The notes: a model not told the origin generated them from the letters alone. Positions 1-6,886 are shown, counted from the stretch's first letter. The stretch: 13,685 nucleotides of DNA from Actinomycetes bacterium (GCA_023436605.1 JAEZIQ010000047.1:1-13685); one strand, 5' to 3'. Made by a program: numbers and translations.

Positions 1-931
1 CCCGCTGGAACCACTCCGCGTCGTGGGCGCCCTTGCAGCCCGAGCCGGCGGCGGTGATCGCCTGACGGTAAGTGTGGTCGACCAGGTCGCCGACCGCGAA
101 GACGCCGGCCAGGTTGGTCTTGGTCGAGGCCGGATCGGTGATCACGTAACCCTCGTCGTCGGTGTCGACCTGGCCTACGACCAGTTCGGAGCGCGGAATG
201 TGACCGATCGCCACGAAGACGCCGTCGACCGGCACGTCCTCGACTTCGCCGTTCTCGGAATGCTTGAGCCGGACCTTCTCGAGGGCACCGTCCTCACCCG
301 GCAGGAACTCCTCGGGTGACCAGGGAGTCTTGACCGCGATGTTGGGCTGGCTCTCGGCCCGCTCCTGCATGATCTTCGAGGCGCGGAACTCGTCCCGGCG
401 GTGAACCAGGTCCAGGCTCGAAGCGAACTTGGAAATGAAGACCGCGTCCTCCATGGCCGAGTCGCCGCCGCCGATCACCATGGTCGAACGGTCCTTGAAG
501 AAGGCTCCGTCGCAGACGCCGCACGTGGAAACGCCCCGTCCCATCATTTCCATCTCGCCGGGAATACCCAGCCGCTTCGGCTCGGCTCCCATCGAGAGAA
601 TGACGGTCTTGGCGTGGTAGACCTCGTCGCCGAGGAAGACCTTATGGATCCCGCCGTCGGTGAGTTCGACCTTGTCGACGTCATCGGTGACGAAGCGGGT
701 GCCGAAGCGCTCGGCCTGGTCGCGGAAGCGGGTCATCAACTCCGGGCCCATGATCCCCTCGGGGAAACCGGGGTAGTTCTCTACGTCGGTCGTGTTCTGG
801 AGCTGTCCGCCCCACTGGAACCCCTCGAAAACGAGCGGATTGAGCTCGGCCCGGGCCGCGTAGAGCGCCGCGGTGTAACCGGCCGGACCGCCGCCGATGA
901 TGATCATGTTTTCGACTTGCGTCTCGCTCAT
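1..931 (-). CDS. trxB: thioredoxin reductase (NADPH), C-terminus cut by window edge
   Basis: Flavoenzyme that reduces oxidised thioredoxin with NADPH in the cytoplasm. About 310 residues are visible and the frame is open to the left edge, so only the last few residues of a typical 310-320 aa TrxB are missing. The FAD-binding motif GGGPAG is at residues 13-18. The redox-active pair Cys137/Cys140 lies in STCGVCDGAFF, the classical TrxB active site. The NADPH-binding GGGDSAMED starts at residue 154, followed by HRRDEFRAS. Near the end, GVFAVGDLVD and a YRQAITAAGSG stretch match the second FAD motif. The start is ATG at 929-931, preceded by an AGGGA ribosome site about 7 nt upstream. The gene follows the flippase-like gene on the same strand after a 77-bp gap with its own promoter-like sequence, so it may be transcribed independently. 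No odd residues seen; identification is secure. Confidence 0.97.
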   Translation of the reverse strand, partial: MSETQVENMIIIGGGPAGYTAALYAARAELNPLVFEGFQWGGQLQNTTDVENYPGFPEGIMGPELMTRFRDQAERFGTRFVTDDVDKVELTDGGIHKVFLGDEVYHAKTVILSMGAEPKRLGIPGEMEMMGRGVSTCGVCDGAFFKDRSTMVIGGGDSAMEDAVFISKFASSLDLVHRRDEFRASKIMQERAESQPNIAVKTPWSPEEFLPGEDGALEKVRLKHSENGEVEDVPVDGVFVAIGHIPRSELVVGQVDTDDEGYVITDPASTKTNLAGVFAVGDLVDHTYRQAITAAGSGCKGAHDAEWFQR

Positions 932-1008
932 TTCAATCCCTGTTTCGACTTCGAATTCATTACTTTACTTTCTGAAGTAAGTGTAGCGCTCAGCTCCACC
1001 TTAACCAC
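932..1008 (-). promoter_or_regulatory. trxB upstream region with small AT-rich inverted repeat
   Basis: This gap lies between the flippase-like gene and trxB, both on the minus strand, and is clearly more AT-rich than the coding sequence around it. On the minus strand it carries possible -10 hexamers (TACACT, and TAAAGT nearer the gene) and an AGGGA ribosome site just before the trxB ATG. Positions 965-980 form TTACTT-TCTG-AAGTAA, a perfect 6-bp inverted repeat with a 4-nt loop. It is too weak and lacks a U-run for a convincing terminator, and may be an operator. The promoter assignment is by eye only. Confidence 0.4.
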
Positions 1009-2130
1009 TCAGAGGATCTCTTCGATCAGACCGGGCCGGGGAGGCCGGTCGATCGGCAGCCCGTCCTTCTTCCAGCGCCTGACCGTGGTCCGGAGCTGGA
1101 AGAAAGCCGCAACCCCGGGCGGGATCGGCAACCAGAAGGCGACGAGCCGGTAGATCAGCACCGCGGCGAAGACTTCCTCCTCCGGAAAGCCGAAAAGGAC
1201 GAAGGTCCCGATCATGCCGGCATCGACCGCCCCGACCCCGGCGGGGACAAAGGGGATCAGGTTGGCCGCCATGCCGATGAAGAAGCCCATCACGACCACC
1301 CCGAGGGGGATCGCGATGCCGAAGGCCTTGAAAGAAGCCCAGAGCATGCCGATGTTGGCCGCCCAGAACCCGATCGCCCCAACCAGGGCGAGCCCGGCCC
1401 TTGAGGGGTTGGCGACCAGCCTGAGTGCCGCCCGGGTGCCGTCGGCCACCATGGCCGGCACGGTCGAGAGCCGGGCCAGGAACTTCACCCCGGAATGTCG
1501 CCGCGCGAAACCGTCGATGCGGCGCTCGACATCGGATGGGACCAGGGCCAGCGCCCCGCCGAGCAGCATCACCAGGAGGGCGATGCCGGCCGGGACGAAG
1601 GTCAGTGAGACCGTGGTCGAACCGCTGAGGACACCGAGGCCAAGCAGGATCCCGAAGACGAGGATCGCCAGCGGGTAGAAGAGATAGTGGAGCACGATGA
1701 AGGCGACCATCCGGGTTCCGACATCACGTCGCTCCATCCCTCCCTGTCGGAGCGCCCAATAGGTGAGCACGATGCCACCGGCCCCGCCCGCCGAGAAGAG
1801 CAGCGTCGCGGCGAAACCGGCCATGTTGATCTCGTAGGCCTCCCGCCAGGAGATCGGAAAGGTCTCCCCTCCGACCACGGCCCGGAACAGGGCTATGTAT
1901 GTGACGAAGGAGAGAATGCAGAAACCGATCGCAACGGCGACGTAGACCGGCTTGGCCTCGCCCAGCATCCCGATTGCGTCACCGAAACCGGCCAGCTTCG
2001 GCAGAAGGAAGTAGATCGCGAGGATCAGCAGGACGATCAGCGCAAAGGTCTGGATGATCCCCTTGGTCGTGAAGACGGGAAGGCCGTCGCCCTCCTCGTC
2101 GTCCTCTTGACGGTCAACCTGGTCGGTCAT
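1009..2130 (-). CDS. lysylphosphatidylglycerol synthase TM-region / UPF0104 flippase-like membrane protein
   Basis: A 373-residue integral membrane protein of the LPG_synthase_TM family (PF03706 type; relatives include the MprF flippase domain, YbhN and AglD). After a short acidic cytoplasmic N-terminus (about 1-22) come roughly seven to eight hydrophobic helices to the C-terminus. Family signatures are visible: FSAGGAGG around residues 112-119, NLIPFVPAGVGAVDA at 290-304 (the conserved P-x-GxGxxDA block) and IYRLVAFWLPIPPG at 326-339. There is no soluble aminoacyl-transferase domain, so it is not a full MprF; a role in moving or sensing a lipid or lipid-linked substrate across the membrane is inference. 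Its ATG at 2128-2130 overlaps the stop of the upstream PAP2 gene by 4 bp (2127-2130), so the two are translationally coupled and probably act on related lipids. The substrate is unknown. Confidence 0.85.
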   Translation of the reverse strand: MTDQVDRQEDDEEGDGLPVFTTKGIIQTFALIVLLILAIYFLLPKLAGFGDAIGMLGEAKPVYVAVAIGFCILSFVTYIALFRAVVGGETFPISWREAYEINMAGFAATLLFSAGGAGGIVLTYWALRQGGMERRDVGTRMVAFIVLHYLFYPLAILVFGILLGLGVLSGSTTVSLTFVPAGIALLVMLLGGALALVPSDVERRIDGFARRHSGVKFLARLSTVPAMVADGTRAALRLVANPSRAGLALVGAIGFWAANIGMLWASFKAFGIAIPLGVVVMGFFIGMAANLIPFVPAGVGAVDAGMIGTFVLFGFPEEEVFAAVLIYRLVAFWLPIPPGVAAFFQLRTTVRRWKKDGLPIDRPPRPGLIEEIL

Positions 2131-3101
2131 CCGCCGGCTGCGATCGCCTCGAGTCGCTGGAGCCTGCGGTTGATCATTTCCACGATCGGCCGGGCCAGGG
2201 GCTCACCCTTGCGGGCCAGCAGCACCACGCCGGCGCCGGCCAGCAGGTCGGTCACGTAGTGCTCACCCAGGTACACGAGGGCGAAGCCGAGCGATAAGGC
2301 GTAGGCCCAGCCGAGAGTTCCTTCCACCTTGCCCCCGGCGTCGCTGAGGAGGATCGCCGCCATCACCGCGGTCGCAAAGTGGAGCGAAGGCATCGCGGCC
2401 CATGGGTTCGAGCCGAGGGTGCCGAAGATCCGGGTCCAGGCGGGTCCCCACAGTTTCTCGCCGTACTCGAGCATGACCCGCTTGACGTGTTCCTCGGCGA
2501 TCTCCGGGTCGATGTACCGGTTCTCGGCCGCCCACCACGGCGGTGCGGTCGGCACCAGGAAATAGAGGGCGCAGCCCATGTCGAACACGGCGGCAAGCTG
2601 CCGGGCCGACTCGGGGAACTTCTCCTTGTTGCGGATCGCGATCCAGAAGATTGCGGCGTAGGGCTGGATGAACCAGAACCAGTGGGTCCAGGCCGCGAAA
2701 ACGGTCAGGCGGTTGCCATAGGGACCCTGATGCAGCCACTTCTGCAGACGGGAGTTGGGGAGCTTGCCCCGGCCGATCCACCGGTCCACCTTGATCGGGT
2801 ACTCGATGTAGAGACGCTCCCGCAGTCGCTTCGGATCGTCGTAGGGAAGTTCGTGACAAACCGCGAAGGCCCACATCTGGGCGGCGAAAAGACCGAGATC
2901 CCGCCGGCGGGATCGGGGCCAGAGGACGGCGATTGCGAGCGGTGCCGAGACAGTTGAAGCGACCGTGACCGCGGTTGGAATCTTGAGCTGACGGCGCACG
3001 TGAGGGACGATCACGGCGGCCGCCATCGCACCAACGGCGGCTAGTCGGATGGCGGTCCGTTTGGAAGAGCGCCGGGGCTTGAACGAGGTCGGCAATCGCA
3101 T
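2127..3101 (-). CDS. PAP2-family membrane phosphatase/phosphotransferase (PAP2_3, inositolphosphotransferase-like)
   Basis: With the start at ATG 3099-3101 the product is 324 aa. The open frame extends further upstream, but that extension would run into the divergent oxidase gene and reads as low-complexity shadow sequence, so this start is preferred. The protein has a basic N-terminus, several hydrophobic helices (about 17-35, 43-61, 136-155, 166-184, 242-254, 264-279) and PAP2 signatures. PTAPPWW at 184-190 is typical of the actinobacterial PAP2_3 group. PSLH at 238-241 is the C2 motif with a catalytic-type His, and YLGEHYVTD at 277-285 is the C3 motif with His281 and Asp285. The classical C1 KxxxxxxRP is not obvious, as often in this subgroup. 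Members dephosphorylate or transfer head groups on lipid phosphates, for example inositol phosphoceramide-synthase-like proteins; the actual substrate is unknown. It is the first gene of a coupled pair with the flippase-like gene. Confidence 0.82.
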   Translation of the reverse strand: MRLPTSFKPRRSSKRTAIRLAAVGAMAAAVIVPHVRRQLKIPTAVTVASTVSAPLAIAVLWPRSRRRDLGLFAAQMWAFAVCHELPYDDPKRLRERLYIEYPIKVDRWIGRGKLPNSRLQKWLHQGPYGNRLTVFAAWTHWFWFIQPYAAIFWIAIRNKEKFPESARQLAAVFDMGCALYFLVPTAPPWWAAENRYIDPEIAEEHVKRVMLEYGEKLWGPAWTRIFGTLGSNPWAAMPSLHFATAVMAAILLSDAGGKVEGTLGWAYALSLGFALVYLGEHYVTDLLAGAGVVLLARKGEPLARPIVEMINRRLQRLEAIAAGG

Positions 3102-3156
3102 CCCGAGTTGGAAGCGTATGCGACGGCGCGGCGCGGCCTCCGCAACTGCGATTAGA
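3102..3156. promoter_or_regulatory. divergent intergenic region between PAP2 and CoxB-like genes
   Basis: Only 55 bp separate the two divergent start codons. On the plus strand, TAGAAT at 3153-3158 looks like a -10 hexamer but overlaps the annotated ATG (3157-3159) of the oxidase gene. If it is the promoter, translation must start downstream, at TTG 3169 or GTG 3193. The same string followed by GGCC recurs in front of the dihaem cytochrome gene at 8185. No convincing -35 hexamer or ribosome site is visible for either gene. Confidence 0.35.
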
Positions 3157-4059
3157 ATGGCCCGCGTCTTGCTGCCTCGATCCAGAAAACCAGTGTCTCT
3201 GTTCATCTCTCTGGCCGGCGTGCTGATCGCCTTGGCGCTGAACGCGTCTCCGGCCATGGCGCTCTCGCTTAACCCGGACGCCGCATCGCCCGGGATCGAG
3301 GACGGAAATACCCTGCACTGGATCCTCTTTGTAGTGATCCTCGCGGTGATCGTGGTCGTCAACCTGGCGATCCTCAAGGCCGCCCGCCCCCGCAGCCGCG
3401 CCGTCACCCCGAAGCCGGGCCGCACGATCTCCCAGACCAAGCTGGCGATCGGTCTCAGCGTCTTCGCCCTGGCCATCTTCGTGGTCGCCACCATCTTCTC
3501 CGACAAGTCCCGCGAAATTCCGGCCGTGAACGCGGAACCGGTCGCCGGACAGGTCAAGGGCCAGCCGCTGGAGATCCGTGCGACCGGCCAGCAGTGGCTC
3601 TGGCGCTTCGATTACCCCAACGCTTCCTTCAGCTACCGGCGCCTGATCGTGCCGGCCGGCGTCACCGTCAAACTGAACCTCGAGTCGATTGACGTGATTC
3701 ACGGCTGGAACGTCCCGGAACTGACCGGCAAGGCCCAGGCCGTGCCGGGCCAGACCAACACGGTCTACTTCCGAGCCGACGAACCCGGCACCTACAACAG
3801 CCGTTCCTCGGTCCTCTCGGGACAGGGCTACGACACCATGGAGATCGAAGTCATGGTCGTGCCTACCGACGAGTACGAAGCCGCTATCGAGGAACTTAAG
3901 AAGAACATCCAGGACGCCCAGGACAAGGTCGAAGCCGAGTTCCAGGCTTCGCGCGAAAAGTCCGACGAAGCCTCTAGCCAGGCCAAAGAGGCCGAGGGCA
4001 GCGAGGCCCCCGCGACCGCAGAAACCAACGACGACGCCGAAAGCGCTAACGCCGAATGA
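3157..4059 (+). CDS. cytochrome c oxidase subunit II homologue (coxB/ctaC-like) lacking CuA ligands
   Basis: From ATG 3157 the product is 300 aa: a signal-like segment (about 12-34, basic RSRK then hydrophobic, ending SPAMA), two membrane helices (about 53-75 and 95-115), a periplasmic cupredoxin domain (about 136-236) and a charged, helical, Ala/Glu-rich tail of some 60 residues. Cupredoxin landmarks of COX2 are clear: QQWLWRFDYP at 145-154 and DVIHGWNVPEL at 179-189 with the first CuA His (His182). In the C-terminal CuA loop, however, the family pattern Y-x-G-x-C-x-E-x-C-G-x-x-H-x-x-M reads Y213...Ser217...Ser221-Gly...Tyr225...Met228. Both Cys and the second His are lost while Gly222 and Met228 remain. 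CyoA (quinol oxidase subunit II) also lacks CuA, but its electron path uses the partner subunit, which here is also degenerate. The gene overlaps the next by 4 bp. The start is uncertain (GTG 3193 possible); family membership is secure, function unknown. Confidence 0.88.
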   Translation: MARVLLPRSRKPVSLFISLAGVLIALALNASPAMALSLNPDAASPGIEDGNTLHWILFVVILAVIVVVNLAILKAARPRSRAVTPKPGRTISQTKLAIGLSVFALAIFVVATIFSDKSREIPAVNAEPVAGQVKGQPLEIRATGQQWLWRFDYPNASFSYRRLIVPAGVTVKLNLESIDVIHGWNVPELTGKAQAVPGQTNTVYFRADEPGTYNSRSSVLSGQGYDTMEIEVMVVPTDEYEAAIEELKKNIQDAQDKVEAEFQASREKSDEASSQAKEAEGSEAPATAETNDDAESANAE

Positions 4060-5762
4060 GCCGCACCACCAGCTACCCCCAGACGATGCCGCCGACCCGG
4101 CCCGAGGTTTCCTCGACCGGTCCCGAAGCCGAAAAGCGTGCCCGCTGGTCGCAGCTCGCTTCGAGCGCCGACCACAAGGACATCGGCCGCATCCTGGTCA
4201 CCGCCTCCTTCGGTTCCCTCTTCCTGGCCGCCCTCGAGCTGCTGCTGCTGCGGCTTCAGCTGGCCGTGCCGTCCAACGTCTTCCTCGAGGGTGTCACCTT
4301 CGACCGCCTGCTCTCCGTCTACGGCGAAACCGCGATTTTCCTGATCGCCCTGCCGCTGGCCATCGGCCTGCTCTACTACGTGGTTCCGCTCCAGATCGGC
4401 GCCCGGACCACGGCGATTCCGCGGGTCGGCCAGATCGGACTCTGGCTCTTCATGGTCGGTGGTGTCCTGCTTTACGCCTCCTTCCTCTTCACCCCGCCGG
4501 AAGCCGGCATCAACCCGCTTCCCCCCTTCTCTGATGCCACTTTCAACCCCAACAACGGCGTTGACGTGTGGATCACCTCAACCGGCATGATCACTCTTGG
4601 CCTGCTGCTCGTCTCGATCGACCTGCTGGCCACGCTCCACAACCTGCGTGCCCCCGGCATGGCCTGGCGGCGCGCCCCGCTCTTCACCTGGGCCGCTGCC
4701 ATCGTGACCTGGCTGTTCACGGTGATCGCCCCGATCTTCCTCGCCGCGATCACCATGCTGATGATCGATCGCCTCTACGACGGCGGTTTCTTCGCCGGCT
4801 CCGCGGGCGGCTCGCCGGTCCTCTGGCAGCACCTTTCGTACATCTTCTTCACCGGCGTCTACATGATCGTTTCGGTGACTTTCCTCGCCGCGATCGGCGA
4901 GATCGTCCAGACCTTCACCGGCCGTGAGCTGCCGCGCAAGTCAGTCACTCGTTCGCTGGTCGCGATCGCGGTCATCGGCACCCTGGCCTGGACCCAGAAC
5001 ATGCTGACCGTCCCGATGGACAGTGGCTGGAAGTACTACGGCATGCTGATGTCGCTGGCACTGATCGTGCCCTTCGGCCTGATCTTCTACAACCTGATCA
5101 CCACCGTCAGCGAGAGTGATTTCCACATGCGGGCGCCGCTGCGCTTCGCTCTCGGTGCGCTGTCGCTCGCCTCGATCGGCCTTGCCGCCGAGATCGCCCA
5201 GTCGACCATCGCCGTTGCCACGCAGCTCTCCGAAACCTACGACGCTTGGGCTGCCACCCACTTCGCCCTGGTCGGCTTCGCCGTCTTCGGCGGCTTCGCC
5301 GCGGTCAGCTACTGGTACCCGAAGATGACCGGCCGCCAGCTCAACGAGGACCGGGCGATGAAGTCCTTCGGCCTCATGTTCATCGGCGCGCTTGTTGCGA
5401 TCCTGCCGCTGTTCGCGGCTGGCGTTGCCGGCCAGGTCACCGACTCCTACCGCTGGTTCTCCGGTGAGGACTTTGGCGTCTACAACGCCATTTCCGCGGT
5501 CGGCACGCTGATCCTGTTCGTCGGGATCGTGCTCGCGGTCGGCAATCTGGTCAAGAGCCGCACCGAGGAGCCTGCCGCCACTCCGGATCCGTACCGGGGC
5601 GACTCGCTCGAGTGGCTGGCCCTCTCGCCGCCCCCGGCTCATAACTTCGACGTCCTGCCGGACGTCCGCAGCACCCGCCCGATGCGCGACATCCGCGAGG
5701 CCATCACTCGCCGCGATGCCGAAAGCGCGGAGGCCGAGAGTGCCGCTCAGCCTGTAGCCTGA
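4056..5762 (+). CDS. cytochrome c oxidase subunit I homologue (coxA/ctaD-like) lacking haem and CuB ligands
   Basis: A 568-aa polytopic protein aligning end to end with aa3-type COX1. Examples are DHKDIGRIL at 39-47, PLQIGA at 111-116, WQHL at 257-260, TVPMD at 318-322, SYWYPKMTGR at 418-427 and the tail SLEWLALSPPPAHNFDVLP, close to that of the second CoxA at the right edge. Key positions differ. The helix II His (haem a) is Tyr89. Helix VI GHPEVY aligns with FTGVYM at 265-270, so CuB His is Thr266, the Glu is Val268 and the cross-linked Tyr is Met270. The helix VII HH pair is Gln314-Asn315. In helix X HFH the first His is kept (402) but the second is Ala404. The propionate-binding RR is Thr462-Asp463, the D-channel Asp is Thr118 and the K-channel Lys is Ile343. 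The intact frame and ungapped family alignment argue against decay. ATG 4056 overlaps the preceding stop by 4 bp, and ctaB follows after 5 bp. Function unknown; it cannot be a normal oxidase. Confidence 0.9.
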   Translation: MSRTTSYPQTMPPTRPEVSSTGPEAEKRARWSQLASSADHKDIGRILVTASFGSLFLAALELLLLRLQLAVPSNVFLEGVTFDRLLSVYGETAIFLIALPLAIGLLYYVVPLQIGARTTAIPRVGQIGLWLFMVGGVLLYASFLFTPPEAGINPLPPFSDATFNPNNGVDVWITSTGMITLGLLLVSIDLLATLHNLRAPGMAWRRAPLFTWAAAIVTWLFTVIAPIFLAAITMLMIDRLYDGGFFAGSAGGSPVLWQHLSYIFFTGVYMIVSVTFLAAIGEIVQTFTGRELPRKSVTRSLVAIAVIGTLAWTQNMLTVPMDSGWKYYGMLMSLALIVPFGLIFYNLITTVSESDFHMRAPLRFALGALSLASIGLAAEIAQSTIAVATQLSETYDAWAATHFALVGFAVFGGFAAVSYWYPKMTGRQLNEDRAMKSFGLMFIGALVAILPLFAAGVAGQVTDSYRWFSGEDFGVYNAISAVGTLILFVGIVLAVGNLVKSRTEEPAATPDPYRGDSLEWLALSPPPAHNFDVLPDVRSTRPMRDIREAITRRDAESAEAESAAQPVA

Positions 5763-5767
5763 ATGTC

Positions 5768-6712
5768 ATGACTCCCGGTGCCGACGCACACTCAGTGCGT
5801 TCTCGGCAGGCCGCTCCGCCCGCGCAGTCCGGCCTGCAGCTTGACCCGATCTCGCTCGTGCGGGATTACGTCTCGCTGACCAAACCGCGGATCATCAGCC
5901 TGCTGCTGCTGACCACGGTCGCGACCATGTTCGTGGCCGATCCGTCCGGCCCCGCCCTCTCGACCATCCTCTGGACCATGCTCGGCGGTTACCTGGCCGC
6001 CGGCGGCGCTGGAGCGATCAACCACTACATCGACCGGGGCCGCGACGCCCAGAACAACCGGACCAGCAACCGTCCCCTGGCCGACGGCCGGATCAAGCCG
6101 ATCAACGGCCTGATCTTCGGCATCGCCCTCGGGGTCATTGCCTTCTTCCAGCTCTGGCTGACCGTCAACTTCCTCGCTGCGGCCCTCGCCATGGTCGGTC
6201 TGTTCGGATACGTCTTCCTCTACACGCTCTGGCTGAAGCCGCTCACCCCCCAGAACATCGTGATCGGCGGCAGCGCCGGTGCGGTTCCGCCGCTGGTCGG
6301 CTGGGCCGCCGCGGCCGGCTCGCTCAGCTGGGATGCGATGTGGCCATTCCTGATCATCTTCTTCTGGACCCCGCCCCACTTCTGGGCCCTGTCCCTGATG
6401 ATCAAGGACGACTACGCCAAGACCGGAGTTCCGATGCTGCCGGTCGTAAAGGGCGAGGAAGCCACCCGCCAGGCAATCCTGATCTACACGATCTTCATGG
6501 TCGGCTTCACGGTCGGTCCCTACTGCACCGGCCTCCTCGGACCGTCCTATCTGGCCGCGTCCGTCGTGCTCGGACTCGTTTACATCGGCTTCTCTTTCGC
6601 CCTCTGGCGCAAGGCGAGCCAGAAGATCACCCTCCAGGCCTACCTCTACTCCCTGGCCTACCTGGCGCTGCTCTTCATCTCGATGGCCGTCGCTGCCGTC
6701 GCCGGGGCTTAA
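5768..6712 (+). CDS. ctaB: protoheme IX farnesyltransferase (haem O synthase)
   Basis: Membrane prenyltransferase (UbiA superfamily) that adds a farnesyl group to haem B, giving haem O, the precursor of haem A for cytochrome oxidase. The 314-aa length is normal. A polar N-terminus (about 1-32) precedes YVSLTKPRI. The first Asp-rich motif is NHYIDRGRDAQNNRTSNRPL at 85-104 (Asp89, Asp93, then RT and RPL). PQNIVIGGSAGAVPPLVGW follows in the middle, and FFWTPPHFWALSL and KDDYAKTGVPMLPVV, typical of CtaB, lie further on. Around eight to nine hydrophobic helices are evident. It begins 5 bp after the stop of the degenerate CoxA-like gene with no clear ribosome site, so it is probably translated by coupling and co-transcribed with the two oxidase-like genes. 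Haem A synthase (ctaA) is 2.2 kb downstream in a separate unit. Secure call. Confidence 0.96.
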   Translation: MTPGADAHSVRSRQAAPPAQSGLQLDPISLVRDYVSLTKPRIISLLLLTTVATMFVADPSGPALSTILWTMLGGYLAAGGAGAINHYIDRGRDAQNNRTSNRPLADGRIKPINGLIFGIALGVIAFFQLWLTVNFLAAALAMVGLFGYVFLYTLWLKPLTPQNIVIGGSAGAVPPLVGWAAAAGSLSWDAMWPFLIIFFWTPPHFWALSLMIKDDYAKTGVPMLPVVKGEEATRQAILIYTIFMVGFTVGPYCTGLLGPSYLAASVVLGLVYIGFSFALWRKASQKITLQAYLYSLAYLALLFISMAVAAVAGA

Positions 6713-6716
6713 CGGC

Positions 6717-6836
6717 AGTCGGCGAGCTTCGCTCCGCCTCTCGTCAGTAGTCGGCGAGCTACGCTCCGCCTCTCGTCAGTAGTCGGCGAGCTTCGCCCCG
6801 CCTCTCGTCAGTAGTCGGCGAGCTTCGCCCCGCCTC
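6717..6836. repeat. four tandem 32-bp hairpin-forming direct repeats
   Basis: Three full copies (6717-6748, 6749-6780, 6781-6812) and a 24-bp partial copy (6813-6836) of a 32-bp unit beginning AGTCGGCGAGC and ending CTCTCGTCAGT. Copies differ at one or two bases. Each contains GGCGAGC followed by a 3-nt loop and GCTCCGCC, an imperfect inverted repeat with one bulged C. In copies 3 and 4 the right arm reads GCCCCGCC, weakening one pair. The array starts 4 bp after the ctaB stop. It could work as a stacked transcription terminator or RNA-stabilising REP-like element for the operon; no protein is encoded. Confidence 0.85.
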
Positions 6837-6848
6837 CATTCTTAACCC

Positions 6849-6886
6849 GCCCCTCCCATTGGAGACATCGAATGGTTGGGAGGGGC
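6849..6886. other. long inverted repeat (RNA hairpin) between ctaB and the small membrane genes
   Basis: GCCCCTCCCA at 6849-6858 is perfectly complementary to TGGGAGGGGC at 6877-6886. Inside, CCATT (6856-6860) and AATGG (6871-6875) offer an alternative inner pairing. The 10-bp GC-rich stem would be stable, but it is followed by CTCTGACC rather than a T-run, so a classical Rho-independent terminator is not supported. An AGGAGG string at 6895-6900, just downstream, could also pair with the CCCCTCCC arm. It may be a second terminator after the repeats or a leader structure for the 37-aa gene. Confidence 0.5.

Noticed and set aside
401..1153. 250-aa plus-strand frame opposite trxB
   Set aside because: trxB on the minus strand carries all canonical motifs; this frame is its antisense shadow.
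3102..3557. N-terminal extension of the PAP2 frame upstream of ATG 3101
   Set aside because: It would overlap the divergent CoxB-like gene by about 400 bp and has shadow-like composition, whereas the CoxB-like frame carries real domains.
2263..3702. 479-aa minus-strand frame over the PAP2 and CoxB-like genes
   Set aside because: Out-of-frame with both real genes, extremely Arg/Asp/Gly-rich, and it crosses the divergent promoter region; typical GC-rich shadow.
4056..5762. The CoxA-like gene as a pseudogene or sequencing artefact
   Set aside because: The frame is uninterrupted, the alignment to COX1 is ungapped through the altered motifs, codon bias is normal, and gene overlaps are preserved; scattered sequencing errors would not give concerted ligand changes in both subunits.
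4056..5762. Nitric oxide reductase or quinol oxidase subunit I
   Set aside because: Both of those keep the haem and active-site metal His residues, which are missing here.
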